From NCBI RefSeq assembly GCF_004664715.2, contig NC_051063.1:114128829-114192828 (forward strand): a stretch of 64,000 nucleotides of DNA, given 5' to 3'. Origin of the DNA: Peromyscus leucopus (taxonomy: Eukaryota; Chordata; Mammalia; Rodentia; Cricetidae). Below the pieces are notes generated by a model that was given only the letters and a program-made list of their open reading frames with translations, ran no database searches and was not told where the DNA came from. The position numbers were made by a program, and so were the translations under genes. Every line of letters starts with the position of its first letter. Position 1 is the first letter of the stretch. Positions 22,307 through 32,619 of this stretch are shown here, piece after piece.

Positions 22307-22499
22307 GCTACCCAATCCCTTTGGATCTCAAATGATTTCATCATGAATCCTGGCTACTGACCATGGAGTGAAAAGATTTAATATTTTCCCCAACGGACTT
22401 TGCTCTTGTTGTGTTCTGACCATTCTTTACTATGATCCCATTCCTCCCACTTGGAATAGAAATGTTTACTTTGTGCCAATGTGTGTTAAGTATATATAC
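22307..22499. other. Unassigned spacer
   Basis: Nothing recognised between the MT LTR and the next MaLR-like internal fragment. Confidence 0.4.
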
Positions 22500-22672
22500 T
22501 TTTTTATTGATTTACTGGGGTTCAGAGTTAAGATAATGATTTGAGTCCCAGAAGAGATTATATTTTTAAACAGTGTTGAAATTGTTAAAGGATATGAGTA
22601 CTCTTGAAGTTGAACTGAGCACATTTTGCATTGTGAGATGATAATGAACAAGAGGTGCAAGGTTGACTCAAA
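22500..22672 (+). mobile_element. MaLR-like internal fragment
   Basis: gagtcccagaagagattata, gttgaaattgttaaaggata, cttgaagttgaactgagcac and attttgcattgtgagatgat repeat the pattern of the 3' end of MaLR internal DNA at 21800-21900. It leads into the LTR at 22673, so the two may be one second MaLR element. Confidence 0.6.
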
Positions 22673-22766
22673 AGTGATATGCTTAAATGTCAAGTTTGCA
22701 AGGATTGGATTTGTGATTGTTTTTATGACTTTCAATGTGGCAGGCCCTAGAGTTATATGGAAAAGA

Positions 22767-23441
22767 GCCTCTAAGCATGCCCATGAGGGATTATCGAGGT
22801 TTGATTACCCTCTAGGCATGTCCATGAGGGTTTATCTAGGTTATGTAAGCCTCTGAATATTGGTAGAATTATTAAAACAACTCCACAGGGTTGGAGGTTT
22901 ATTTTGTGGAGTAACTTACAATTGAAGGGATAGGTTATAGGATCTGGGAAAGGTAAAGCACAGTCCAGCAGTGTTCTCTGGAGAACTCTGCTTGGTCTAC
23001 CTCCAGGCTCCAGGATCCAGCAACAAAGAGAGCTGGCCCCTCCAGATCTCAGGTCTTCAGGGGTCCTGTCTCGGCTCTGCCTTGTAGGCGTGACAGTTAC
23101 CGAAGCCTCAATGGGTGTAATACTTCCAGGTCAAAGCTGGAACAGCTACCCACTACACCTGAACATGTCCCTGAGGGATGATCTAGGTTAGATTAGCCTC
23201 TGGGTATGCCTATGAGGAATTAACTAGGTTAGATTAGCCTCTGAGCATGCCATGAGGGATTATCTAAATTAGGTTAGCCTCTGGGCATGACCATGAGGGA
23301 TTATCTAGGTTAGGTTAACCTCTAGGCATGCGTATGAGGGATTATCTAGGTTAGGTTAGCCTCTGTCCATGCCTATAAGGGATTATCTAGGTTAGGTTAG
23401 CCTCTGTCCATGCCTATGAGGGATTTTCTTAAGGTTGATAT
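22767..23441 (+). repeat. 41-bp minisatellite, nine units, interrupted
   Basis: Unit starts are at 22767, 22808, 22849, (interrupted by 22861-23157), 23196, 23237, 23277, 23318, 23359 and 23400. Spacing is exactly 41 except one unit of 40. The core is gcctctgggcatg-ccatgagggattatctaggttaggtta; units 6-8 are the most alike, implying more recent homogenisation at the 3' side. The flanks are continuous with the LTR, so the array arose by amplification of LTR sequence. Confidence 0.9.
22861..23157 (-). mobile_element. Solo ERV LTR nested in the minisatellite
   Basis: On the minus strand it begins TGTAGTGGGTAGCTGTTCCA and ends ATTCTACCA, so it has canonical TG...CA ends. There is an AATAAA polyadenylation signal about 40 bases before the end (plus-strand tttatttt at 22900). 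It is flanked by the imperfect duplicate ctgaatat (22853-22860) / ctgaacat (23159-23166). It falls inside the third 41-bp unit. I associate this LTR with cricetid endogenous retroviruses (MYSERV/mysTR type), from memory only. No coding sequence is present. Confidence 0.75.
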
Positions 23442-23726
23442 AGGAAGATACACCCTAAATAGAGGTGGGATCATTTTATGGGTTGGGTCTTGAACTGAAT
23501 AAAAAAGGGAAAGGTAGCAGCAGCAGCCATCACTCTCTTTTTCCTGACTATGGATGCAATAGAACCAGCTGTTTCAAGTTCATGATTACCTGACTTCATC
23601 ATCATGATGTACTGTACCCTTGAAACATGAGCAAAATTAGATCTTTTCTCCCTTAAGTTGCTTTCATTGGAGTATTTTATTATAGCAACAGGAAAGGTAA
23701 CTAATACAGTCATGCAAATATGCCAC

Positions 23727-24085
23727 ACTTGGTTGCTTCCCTTGCATTTAAATGTGGCCATAAAACTAAACCATAGCTTTTATAATGGGAGCTAAGTGAT
23801 ATATGTCCTATCTAAATCTTGCTAATAAATGCATCTTTTGTAGTTACATCTCATTTTTTTAATATTCTTTTGTCTTGCTAGTATAGATGCTTCAAAGGAA
23901 GAACTTATGGCAAGTCATAGATGAACAAGAGTAAGATCTTGAGTCACCTTTCAAGGAAAAGTCACCTGGCCATTTGCACTAATTTTTAGGCTTTACTATA
24001 AATAATAAAAGTTGCTTATTGTGTATAGTCACTGAGATTTTGTAGTGCATCTGTTATAACAGCTAGTGTTAATTGTACCAGTAGT
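23727..24085 (+). mobile_element. MLT1-like MaLR LTR
   Basis: tgcatttaaatgtggccata, aaactaaaccatagctttta, atgggagctaagtgatatat, then the terminal ataaaagttgcttattgtgt, atagtcactgagattttgta, gtgcatctgttataacagct. This fits the MLT1 order ending 'gttgttttaagccactgagttttgtggta ... ttatagcagca'. It is diverged, hence older than the rodent-specific LTRs nearby. Confidence 0.6.
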
Positions 24086-24149
24086 ATAGTTTTCCATCAA
24101 ATGAGAGGACTTCCATATTTCTTATGTTCAAAAGTTCTGTAATTTTCTT

Positions 24150-24480
24150 TCAAGTTTATTCTTTGGAAATTTCAAAAATGCATATAATAAAATATGATTT
24201 ATTAATCCCCATTATTACCTTCCAGCTCCCCATGGATCCCTCCTAATACACCTCCCTCCCAACCTCATGTCACGTCTCTTTTAAAAAAAAAATAACACAC
24301 TAAGTCCAATTAGTGTTGTTCCTATGTACAAGGGTGCAAGGCCAACCACTGGAGCATGGGCGACCTGTGGTCACACACCCAAGGAAAAATGACACACCCA
24401 ACAACTGTCAGCATCAATAGCTCCTCAGTTAGGGATGAGGCCTTGTGGACCTTTGTCTGGCTTGACCTTATGCATCATAT
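24150..24480 (-). mobile_element. Rodent L1 3' UTR fragment, minus strand
   Basis: Plus-strand text: gatttattaatccccattat, cttccagctccccatggatc, taacacactaagtccaatta, gtgttgttcctatgtacaag, ccactggagcatgggcgacc, atagctcctcagttagggat. This is the reversed 3' UTR of a rodent L1 (Lx-like) from the poly(A) side inward; related copies lie at 47550 and 26310. Confidence 0.7.
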
Positions 24481-25109
24481 CACTTCATGACAAAGATACG
24501 GTAACATAGCTTATGTCAAATAGACAGTGTTTGTGCTATTTTCACATAAAAGCATTCACACAGAGATGCTGAGTAAGAAGAGGCATGAAGAAAATGTTTA
24601 TAAATGTCATTAAATGGCTGATATTTAGGGGAAAATGATTATTGACTGGTCATTATAAGCTGAGGTATCATTGAGGTGTACAAACTTCCTGCATGATGTT
24701 TGTTGGCATAGAACTGCTCATTCATTTCTCTCTTGCTCACACTGTTTCTCTCTCTCCTTTTAATATTCTGCTGCTGAAAAATCTTGCAATTACTATCCTC
24801 CTACTGAGTTAATACCTCCCTGAGAATATATGACCTCAATTGCAAAGCACATTGGGTCTCTCTACGGTAATTTTAAAATAAATCTGATCCCATAATAAAA
24901 AGGCCACAGAATTCTTGAAAATCTCAAGTAACACAAACAACTCCATTTCTGCTAAGTTTTTCAATAACAAGGGTTATATCTAAGGAAGAACTTTATAGAA
25001 TGATTTAAAATGACCTAAGGTGAGGAAAATAAAGAAAAATTGAACTGCTCCTACATTTTAATGGCCTGACATTTGCATCATTACCTTATTCAATAAGTAC
25101 TTCTTGAAA
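24481..25109. other. Unique DNA, nothing recognised
   Basis: No gene or repeat identified. Confidence 0.5.
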
Positions 25110-25225
25110 GGCAAGTGAGATGGCTCAGTGGGTAAGGACTCCAAGTACAAAGAGAGACCAAATTCCCATAAGTTATCCTTTGACCTCCATGCACATGCCA
25201 TGGCATGCACTTGTTACTTATACAC

Positions 25226-25280
<55 letters not shown>

Positions 25281-25290
25281 TAGTTAAATG
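25110..25290 (+). mobile_element. B3/B4-clan SINE with (CA)n tail
   Basis: gcaagtgagatggctcagtg, ggtaaggactccaagtacaa, then tcctttgacctccatgcaca, tgccatggcatgcacttgtt, and a CA run of about 24 steps (25228-25277). This is the layout of the tRNA-headed rodent SINE whose tail grows CA repeats. Confidence 0.8.
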
Positions 25291-25439
25291 GCATAGGAAA
25301 CGGGAGTGCAGGGTATAGGCCATAATATGGGATGGATAACACTAAAGACCTTTGAAAAAATCTTGTGGAAATATACTGCTGCAAAATCTTCTTAAATTAT
25401 ATATATATGCATAAACAGATACATATGCATATATAAAAG

Positions 25440-26610
25440 AAGTCTAAAGATGTTAGCCTACAATGGGGGAACAATATCTCTCCCAGAGAGATCCCATAAG
25501 CTATCAAGAAAAAATGTCAGTGCCAGGAATGATGTACCTCTTTTTGAGTTATTGGTCCCTAGATCATCCACCAACATTGTAGGCTATTGCCATTAGTCTT
25601 AGTTACCCTCCAGAACTTAATGGCAAGAGCATGTTTCTGAAGACCACATGGAGAACTAAGGTGTCAACATAAAAGCCTCATCACTACTGGCTATCTCTCA
25701 TGGTACTGAAGGTTTCTATGCATGCTACTAAAGATGAAAATTAATTATCATTCTCACCGAGAACGAAACCCTGCAATTTACAGTCACTTGACGGCCTGGG
25801 AATATATGGCCACTGTGTAACAGTGGAACAAATGTTATAGGAACAACCAGTAACTTTCTGATTTGACTTAAGGTCTGCTCCACAAGGCAAAACTCACATC
25901 TGGTACAATTAACTCATGGCTGGCTAAGGCCATATAGGAGAACTTATACTATTATTCTACTAAATAAATATAGTATAAAACTACCTCCTAAGTTAACACA
26001 TTTATAGCTAAAGTTTAGTACATCTTAATCATAGCAGCTTCTTTTTATATTAGATAGTGATTAATATAGACCCACAACTGGGCAATGTGTACAAAACAAG
26101 AGACTGTGGATTGCTCGGCTCTAAATGGGAAATCTATATCATATCCTGCCTCACAAGGCTCAGTGATGACTGTGGGAAAAGAGAGGAGAGATTGGAAGAG
26201 CCAGAGGTAACAAATATTTGTGAGAAACACTATTTTCTGAATATGACAGAGCTATCGCACACAAGAGCTCGCTGTGGCTGTGACTGTATATATAAGGCCC
26301 ACCCAAGATCAAGCCAACCAAAATCTCAGTATAGCTAGGAGAGTGATTCAACAAGACTCATCCCTAGTTGAGTTAGCTATTGACCATTGATGACTACTGG
26401 GGGAGCAAGAGTTAGTTTTCTACAGGGATGCAGGCCCTAAGAGGATACCCACACTCTAGTAGATGGTTCTACACCCATTTACACATAGGTATCACTAAGT
26501 AGACTCTGAGTATTCAAAAGGAATATGTAAAGCTGGGTGGGAAAAGTGGTGGTGGGAATAGGAACGGCAAAGTATACAAAACAAAAATGAAACAATTTAT
26601 ATTCCAAAAT
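25440..26610 (+). mobile_element. Rodent L1 3' UTR (Lx-like), plus strand, ~1.2 kb
   Basis: Long ordered match: agtgccaggaatgatgtacc, tttttgagttattggtccct, agatcatccaccaacattgt, tttctatgcatgctactaaa, gaccacatggagaactaagg, aactttctgatttgacttaa, gcctcacaaggctcagtgat, agatcaagccaaccaaaatc, gctattgaccattgatgact, actggggg, ttctacagggatgcaggccc, ccacactctagtagatggtt, tacacataggtatcactaag. This is L1 3' UTR without ORF2, so 5' truncated. The 93-codon frame at 26057-26338 lies within it and is not a gene. Confidence 0.8.
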
Positions 26611-26792
26611 GTATTTATTGAGAATATACAATATGCTAAGCAATATAGTAGCCATTAAGTGAGCACTTGACTTTCAGGAAAACACAAACCAATTTCTTAT
26701 ATTCTTTTTATTTCTGAATACTAAAATATTTATCCAATACATGATAGAAAAAATAAGTCAAGTTGTAAGCTCACTGTTAATAAAATACTTGG
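26611..26792. other. Unassigned AT-rich DNA
   Basis: Contains tgtatttattgagaatatac and aatatgctaagcaatatagt, faintly like the ancient repeat family at 12915, but too short to annotate separately. Confidence 0.4.
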
Positions 26793-27010
26793 GGGCCTGG
26801 ATAGATGGCATAGTAGTTAAGAGTCCAAACTGGTCTTGCAGAAGACCCAAGTTCAGTTCCAAACACCCACATTAGGCAAGTCATAAGCCAATGTAACTCC
26901 AGACCCTGAGGTATCATACCCTCTTTGGACTCCTTAGGCACTTTCACTTGGACATGTACCTACCCATACACAGACACAGACATATACAAATAATTTTTAA
27001 AAATAAATCT
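26793..27010 (+). mobile_element. B3-type SINE
   Basis: gcctggatagatggcatagt, ggtcttgcagaagacccaag, ttcagttccaaacacccaca, aatgtaactccagaccctga, ccctctttggactccttagg, acatgtacctacccatacac and an AAATAAATCT tail. Standard B3 order. Confidence 0.85.
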
Positions 27011-28394
27011 AAAGAGAGTTGTTTGGAAATACTGATAATTACATGGGACTAGATACCATATGAAGGAAAGAATGTCATCTAGAAAATGATTTAAAAATAA
27101 AATCAATATGAGAGAAAAATAAAAAGATATGTTAAGAAGATAAAAATAAAATCAAAGTAAATATACAGACAAACTCTCAAATTTCAGATAATGATCGTCT
27201 TTGTTCAAACCACTTAGGAAGCAGAAACTAAAACAAATCAAGTTGGTGACATTTTACCACAGGATGTAAAAAGTGCTTTATTCAGGACATGCCATGAAAG
27301 GGGGAGGAGGACAAAGAAGGAGAGCAAAAGAACATGCAAATAAAAGCCAAATAATGCATCATTACACTGGATTCGTGAGGAACCATGAAGAGCCCTAGTG
27401 GCTCTCTCAGTTCAGGAATTTATTTGAAAGGTTTGTAAAGTGAAACTTTAATGTTGGTTAATTCAAAACAATTTGAAAAGGCAAATACAGTATCCTCGTC
27501 TCCCATATTACCTTCATGCAAAGCCAACAAAGCAGTCCTGATTTGGAGGAGCTTATGGACTCCCTACCTCCTCTAGCTCTGTCTTTCAGTCACAAAAGTT
27601 TCTCCCGATTCTCCTCTACCCACACCTCTTGACTTGTCTCCCAATATGCAAATCTCTGAAGGAGATTCTGTCCCAGTTCACATGTAAGGAAAATAAATAA
27701 ATAAAACAAAGGATCTATTGACTGTTTAGTACCTGTTACCTGAGCTGGAGCTATGATCAAGTCTAATAAAAGAGGGTACATTAAAGTAAAAGGAAAGAAA
27801 AATCTGTATGTCTAGACAAATGTATCTACAAATTTGACAAACTACTGCTATCTAATAGTGTTTCTAAATAGGAATCTTTGTTTTAAAATAGTTATTTTCA
27901 ATCTCACTAGCACAGTTAATTTAAAATATTATTTTTACTACAACCCTTCATGACCTACAAAGACTCTATAACATAATTACACATTTAAGCTAGAATGAAA
28001 TTTGGTCACTTTGGCCTGATGTGTTCAGAATTACAGGACTTATATTTCAAAATATCCATCAGGTGGGAATAACATTGAAATTGAGAAATGATCTCCAAAC
28101 CTCAGAATAGCATAGAAAGGTGGTCATATTGATATTAGAATGAAAAAAAATTAAGGAAGGAGTGATTATCACAGATGAAGCACACTTCTTACCTGTGTCT
28201 CTCTGTTACACCTATCAAATGTGTCTAATCTGAAAAGGCTAAAGCAGCTGGCTATTTGGACAGAGGATCCAGGATGAACTAACCTATGGAGCACAAAGTC
28301 TTCTCCACCAACTATATCCACAGAAAAACTAAAAATATAATTTTCCAGATTAAGGAAATTAGAATGCAATGCACTTTTATTTCAACACAATTTG
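27011..28394. other. AT-rich unique DNA
   Basis: No gene or confident repeat. 27052-27180 is very A-rich; 27295-27325 is a small GA-rich stretch. Confidence 0.5.
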
Positions 28395-28883
28395 GATTTA
28401 ATCATTTTCCTATGTCAAGGACCATACAAGACACTAAGAACAAAACAGTAAAATAAGTAAATAAATATTGCCCTTCCCTTTCTTGAGTTTATAGTCCTGG
28501 TGGGAGAAATAAATAAACAATGCATAGTCCTGTAGGAGAAACAAATCAATAACTAAGTAAACAAAAATTACCATAAAACAAAAAGTAGTTGATAGTGCAA
28601 CTTGAGGTATAAGCTACAGTGGAGTGTTGGTAACAGCTTTCCTCTTGAAAGATGTGATCAAAAGAATGCTGATTATCAAGGTAAACAGTGGTAGAAAGGA
28701 ACTGTAACCCAGGAAGGAAAAGGTACATGTGAATATTCAAATCAGGAAAAACCATGATCCCTTTGGGACCTAAGAGGCCAATAATCTAACAGCAAGGAAA
28801 AGAGCACATGACAGAGCTTCAGAGAAAGGACTTTGCCACACAACTAGGTTTTTTACTGTAAAGTGATATTAAGCCATTGCAGG
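28395..28883 (+). mobile_element. Ancient mammalian repeat fragment
   Basis: caaggaccatacaagacact, ttcttgagtttatagtcctg, gtgggagaaataaataaaca, ttaccataaaacaaaaagta, ggaccttttgagg-like middle and aagtgatattaagccattgc match in order the long ancient repeat ('ctagtgggggagacagacaataaac ... gccattggagggttttaag'). It is truncated by the LTR starting at 28884. The same family appears more fully at 32620-34205. Confidence 0.55.
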
Positions 28884-29309
28884 GTATGATAGTTAGCTTT
28901 AAATGTCAACTTCTCACAATTTAGAATCACCTGGAAACCGGGTTTCAACTGAGAAATTTTCTAGGTCAGGTTAGCTTATGAACATGCCTATGGGAGATTG
29001 TCCTGATTATTAACTGATGTAGGAACGCCCTGCACATTGTGGGCAGTAACATTCCCTAGGCAATAAACCCTAAACTATGTAAGAAAGAAGAAAATTAATT
29101 GAGAAAAAGTAGAGAGCAAGAAATCACACATCTGTTTTCACCCTGCTCTTGATTGTGGACATGATGCGCCTAGCTACTTAAATTCTTGCCTTTACTTCTG
29201 CAAAATGAGATACTACACCCTGGAACCATAAGTGAATAAACCCTTCCCTCCCCTAAGATGCTTTTGGCGGAGGTATCTTATCACAGCATCAGAAATAAAA
29301 CTAGGACAC
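28884..29309 (+). mobile_element. MaLR-style LTR, plus strand
   Basis: gttagctttaaatgtcaact, tagaatcacctggaaaccgg, gaacatgcctatgggagatt, gtcctgattattaactgatg, ccctgctcttgattgtggac, cttgcctttacttctgcaaa, ccataagtgaataaaccctt, cacagcatcagaaataaaac, taggaca. Near full length, with an AATAAA signal close to the 3' end. Confidence 0.8.
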
Positions 29310-30589
29310 AAGGTTTGTACGTTAATCCCTTATGCAAACTTAAATAGCATTCAGCAACCAGCATGTCACCTCTAGCTATGAATAACAGGAAAGCCAAAGA
29401 TCTAAAAAGGAACAATAACCATGTCAGGAATTGGAAGGAAGGATCATTATTCTGAAGGCAGCATGATGATATAACATTAAACTCCAAATAAAAAGTCATT
29501 TCTCCAGTGCACAGCAGGCTCTAGATTATACAGAAAGGAGTTAAGAAGAAGGCAAGAATCTGCTCTCAAGGATTTCATCATCTAGTGGCAAGAGAAGGCT
29601 TTTATTTGAAGAAAATATGATGAGTGCTAAAATAGAACCAATGTACTGAGTACAGTAAGAAACAACACTTTTTCTTCCCTTTCTCTAAGGGAGAGATTGA
29701 GCATGTAGGAAGATCCTATTAACTTCTCAGTTTGACAATGAACAGAGAGTCAAGTAAATAAACAACTGTAAAAGTACTGTTTAATCTGGACAAATTTTCA
29801 ACAAATAGTCAATTCCACAAAACGTCATTTTTTAAATGAGCTGTATGTGAAATAGGACAGCATATTGCCTACCCTAAATGATAATTAGAGAAAAAATAAT
29901 AATTTTTCCCATGTTAAAAGGACTTCAGATAGAATCAAAGGCTAATTACAACTTTTCCAGATAAAAAATTGATTCTCCAGAAATTGCAGTTTGAGATCTA
30001 GAAGCTCCTGGTCAATATTTATCAAGTCCTAATGAAAGAGAATCAAGTAACAGAAGCTCAGTAAGTTAGTGACATCAAAAGTTTACATGCCAATGACTGG
30101 GAATAGATGAGTATTCTACACACACGGAGAAAATGGTACAGAAAAGAAATGAGGCCTCCTTAACTTGGCCAGAGCTCTCATCTTTCATCATCTTTAAGCT
30201 GATAAAATGTTTTATGAAAGGCTTTGCAGTCTCCACTGGGATGAAATATTAGGAAAGAGAAAGGGGAAATAAATATGAAGCCAACTGGACTAGAAAATAT
30301 TAGAGAGGAGAAATTTTGGCAGGAAGCAAATGCAAGAAAAAATAATGAAAAAATAATTCTGTGATTCAAAAGCAAGAAGAGGCATTAAAAAACATAAAAT
30401 ATGGGAAAATGAAGTATTTTTTACCTTCTTCCAAGAAGGTAAAAATAACCCTAAGCGTCCTGGCAACCCTCTCATCTCTTTTGCCAATTAGACACAGTTC
30501 AGGTTAAAGATCCATAACAATAGACTCAAGATGTTAAAGTTCATCACATTACCCAGGTAATTTCATCACCAGTATTTATTTCACTCACA
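29310..30589. other. Mostly unique DNA
   Basis: No gene is seen. Around 29555-29640 (ctctcaaggatttcatcatc, tagtggcaagagaaggcttt) there is a faint piece of the ancient repeat family. Frames of 65-72 codons have no recognisable domain. Confidence 0.5.
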
Positions 30590-31160
30590 GATAAAGCTAC
30601 TGTAACCAATAATCTTGATTGGTAACTTGATGGGATCTGGAATATACTAAGAGCCATGCCTCAGGGTGGGTCTGTAAGGGTATTTCCAGAAAGAGTTAAC
30701 TGAGGAAAGAAGAGGGTGCCTCAAAGTGGGCCCAACAGGTAGCCCAGATAGAAGGAACTCTGAGAAAAAAGCAGTACTGCCTGCCTGCCTTCTCCTATTG
30801 CTGCTGAGCACAATTATTCTTGCTGTGATTGCTGCTGCTGCTGCTACTGCTGCTGCTGCTGCTGCTGCTGCTCCTGCTCCTGCTGCTGCTCCTGCTACTG
30901 CTGCTGCTGCTGCTGCTATTTCTGCCCTCCACTAACTTCAGACCCCTTCTTTAGGCTTCCAATATGTACTGAAGACTGGTGGCTCTCTGGGAATCTTTCC
31001 AGTTCTTCAGTGCCAGATTGGCACTACTGAGACATTTAGCCTAACAGACTGCTTGCCCACCCATGTCTGCACTTGTATAGCATTCAGACAGTCACAGTTA
31101 AACTCCCCAGATGCCATCCTGTACACCAATTTAGTGAATCTCCTTTTATAAGAGATACAG
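30590..31160 (+). mobile_element. LTR-like rodent repeat with CTG tract
   Basis: aatcttgattggtaacttga, gggtctgtaagggtatttcc, agaaagagttaactgaggaa, gggtgcctcaaagtgggccc, then the CTG tract, then aggcttccaatatgtactga, agactggtggctctctggga, tcttcagtgccagattggca, ctactgagacatttagccta and a closing ccttttataagagatacag. The 'tgtctgtgagggtgtttccagag ... aactgagg' opening and the body are typical of MaLR-style or related LTR repeats; exact family not resolved. Confidence 0.65.
30829..30917 (+). repeat. Interrupted (CTG)n tract
   Basis: Mostly CTG triplets with a few CTA and CTC interruptions. The longest pure run is eight CTG (30847-30870), followed by a six-CTG run near 30898-30915. The plus-strand frame 30726-30935 reads it as poly-Ala with Pro and Thr. 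A coding role is not supported. Confidence 0.95.
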
Positions 31161-32454
31161 TAGATCACCACTGTTCCTCTAGGAACAGTGAGTTCTAGGG
31201 AACTCTGCCCGACACAACCATCATGGTCAAAAGCAGAAGAAGGTAATCCCCATCATTCTGTAGAGGGTGACAAGTTGTTTCTAGTTGTGCAGGGATCACA
31301 AATAATTAATTACATTTTAATTTTAAATAATATGTTTACTTTTGATAACTCTACCTCTATCATAATGTCCTGGTTATCCCTATCTATCCTAGTATGATGC
31401 ACAGCTAAGCAATCCTTTAGGCCCATAATAAAAGCAAACACAATGCAGTCCCAAACCACAAAGGTCTATAACCTTAAGAATAATGAAAAAAACTGAAGAA
31501 TGTTTTGAAATTTCTTCTCATAGAAACTCTGCTGGAAATAGCAAATTCTCCTCCAAACCCATATATAACTGTTAACAATAAAGTTTAGCAATGGTAAAAT
31601 TTGGATAATAATTCCTATTGGCTATAAATTTTATGAACTATTCTAAAGGATGTTTTCTTTGTAGGTTTTTAAAATATTTTCTAATAGCACATATATTTAT
31701 TTGTGTAATTCTGAGATACTTACTATGCCCCATATCTTGATGAAACTCCTTTTTAGGTATAATTCCCCAGTTTGTATTGAATTATAAAGCTCTATTATAA
31801 GAAGGCATCACCAATAAAGTGTGCAGAGAAGGGAAATGGAATGCACTTTCTGAGTGGTTTGTAAATTATTAAGGAAGAGGCAATTGGCCTGCAGTCTTCC
31901 AAGAGAGGCCAGGGTGCCACAGCTCATGCAGAAAGACCCCATTCACATTAAATAACACATCCCTTGCAGTTCATCTCTATATGCATGTCCTAAGTCTTAG
32001 AGCTATAGACTTAAAATTCTATTATTTTCATCTTAAGATCAGGGGAGCCTATGTCATAAACTTTATGCGTGAGTATATTGTTATGATCTCACACTAACTC
32101 CCAATTCAGAGTTTATCAATTTTAGTCATGGAAAAATTATCACATAATATTTGGATATTCAATTATGTTTTATTCCTTTAGATTCATTAAAGTTCATGGC
32201 CCAGATGTAGGAAGAAAAGGTTTTTAAACCATATTATTAGAATTTCCCAACTATTCCACAGGTGCCAGAATAAAGGAGCCATGTGCTACCAGATAAAGTC
32301 ACTTCCAGGGTTAAAACCTAGCATCCTCTTGTAGATACCTTACTATATGTTGAATTGTAAACATCTGTAAAATAATTGGAAGCTCAAAGAATAAAAATGC
32401 AATAGTATTGTGAGTATTGTTTAGGGGTGGGAGGTCCAAAGAATTCATCTGCTT
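31161..32454. other. Unique AT-rich DNA
   Basis: No gene or confident repeat recognised. Short frames only. Confidence 0.5.
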
Positions 32455-32595
32455 TGGTTGCCCTATTTTACTGGCTGCAAAACTGAAGCTCTGAATTATT
32501 AAATGACTTGATAAGTTTCTAGAGACTGTAAGTTGCCAGATCCAGGCTTAGAATTCAGGTCTGTCTTCCTCTTGGTTTAATATTTTCTTACTTCT
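32455..32595 (+). mobile_element. MIR SINE 3' core
   Basis: gccctattttactggctgca, aaactgaagctctgaattat, taaatgacttgataagtttc, taagttgccagatccaggct, tagaattcaggtctgtcttc: the MIR core 'attttacagatgaggaaactgaggct ... gacttgcccaagg ... ggcagagctgggattcgaacccaggtctg'. Confidence 0.8.
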
Positions 32596-32619
32596 AAGTG
32601 ACGGAAACTCTCATTTGAA

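Larger units (their letters stand above)
22673..23709 (+). mobile_element. MaLR-style LTR with internal minisatellite and nested LTR
   Basis: Starts gtgatatgcttaaatgtcaa, shows the family's ggccctagagttatatggaa step, then nine 41-bp units (22767-23441) of the 'gcctctgggcatg..atgagggattatc' segment that normally occurs once. It resumes with aggaagatacaccctaaata, ggttgggtcttgaactgaat, ctgactatggatgcaataga, ccagctgtttcaagttcatg, and ends attatagcaacaggaaaggt, aactaatacag. The length exceeds a normal LTR (~400-450) because of the expansion and the 297-bp insertion. Confidence 0.75.

Noticed and set aside
22767..23441. CRISPR-like array
   Set aside because: Regular 41-bp spacing but no unique spacers; every unit is similar along its whole length, so it is a minisatellite in rodent DNA.
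30726..30935. Poly-alanine protein (69 codons)
   Set aside because: The Ala run is the CTG tract read as GCT; it lies in an LTR-like repeat with no gene context.
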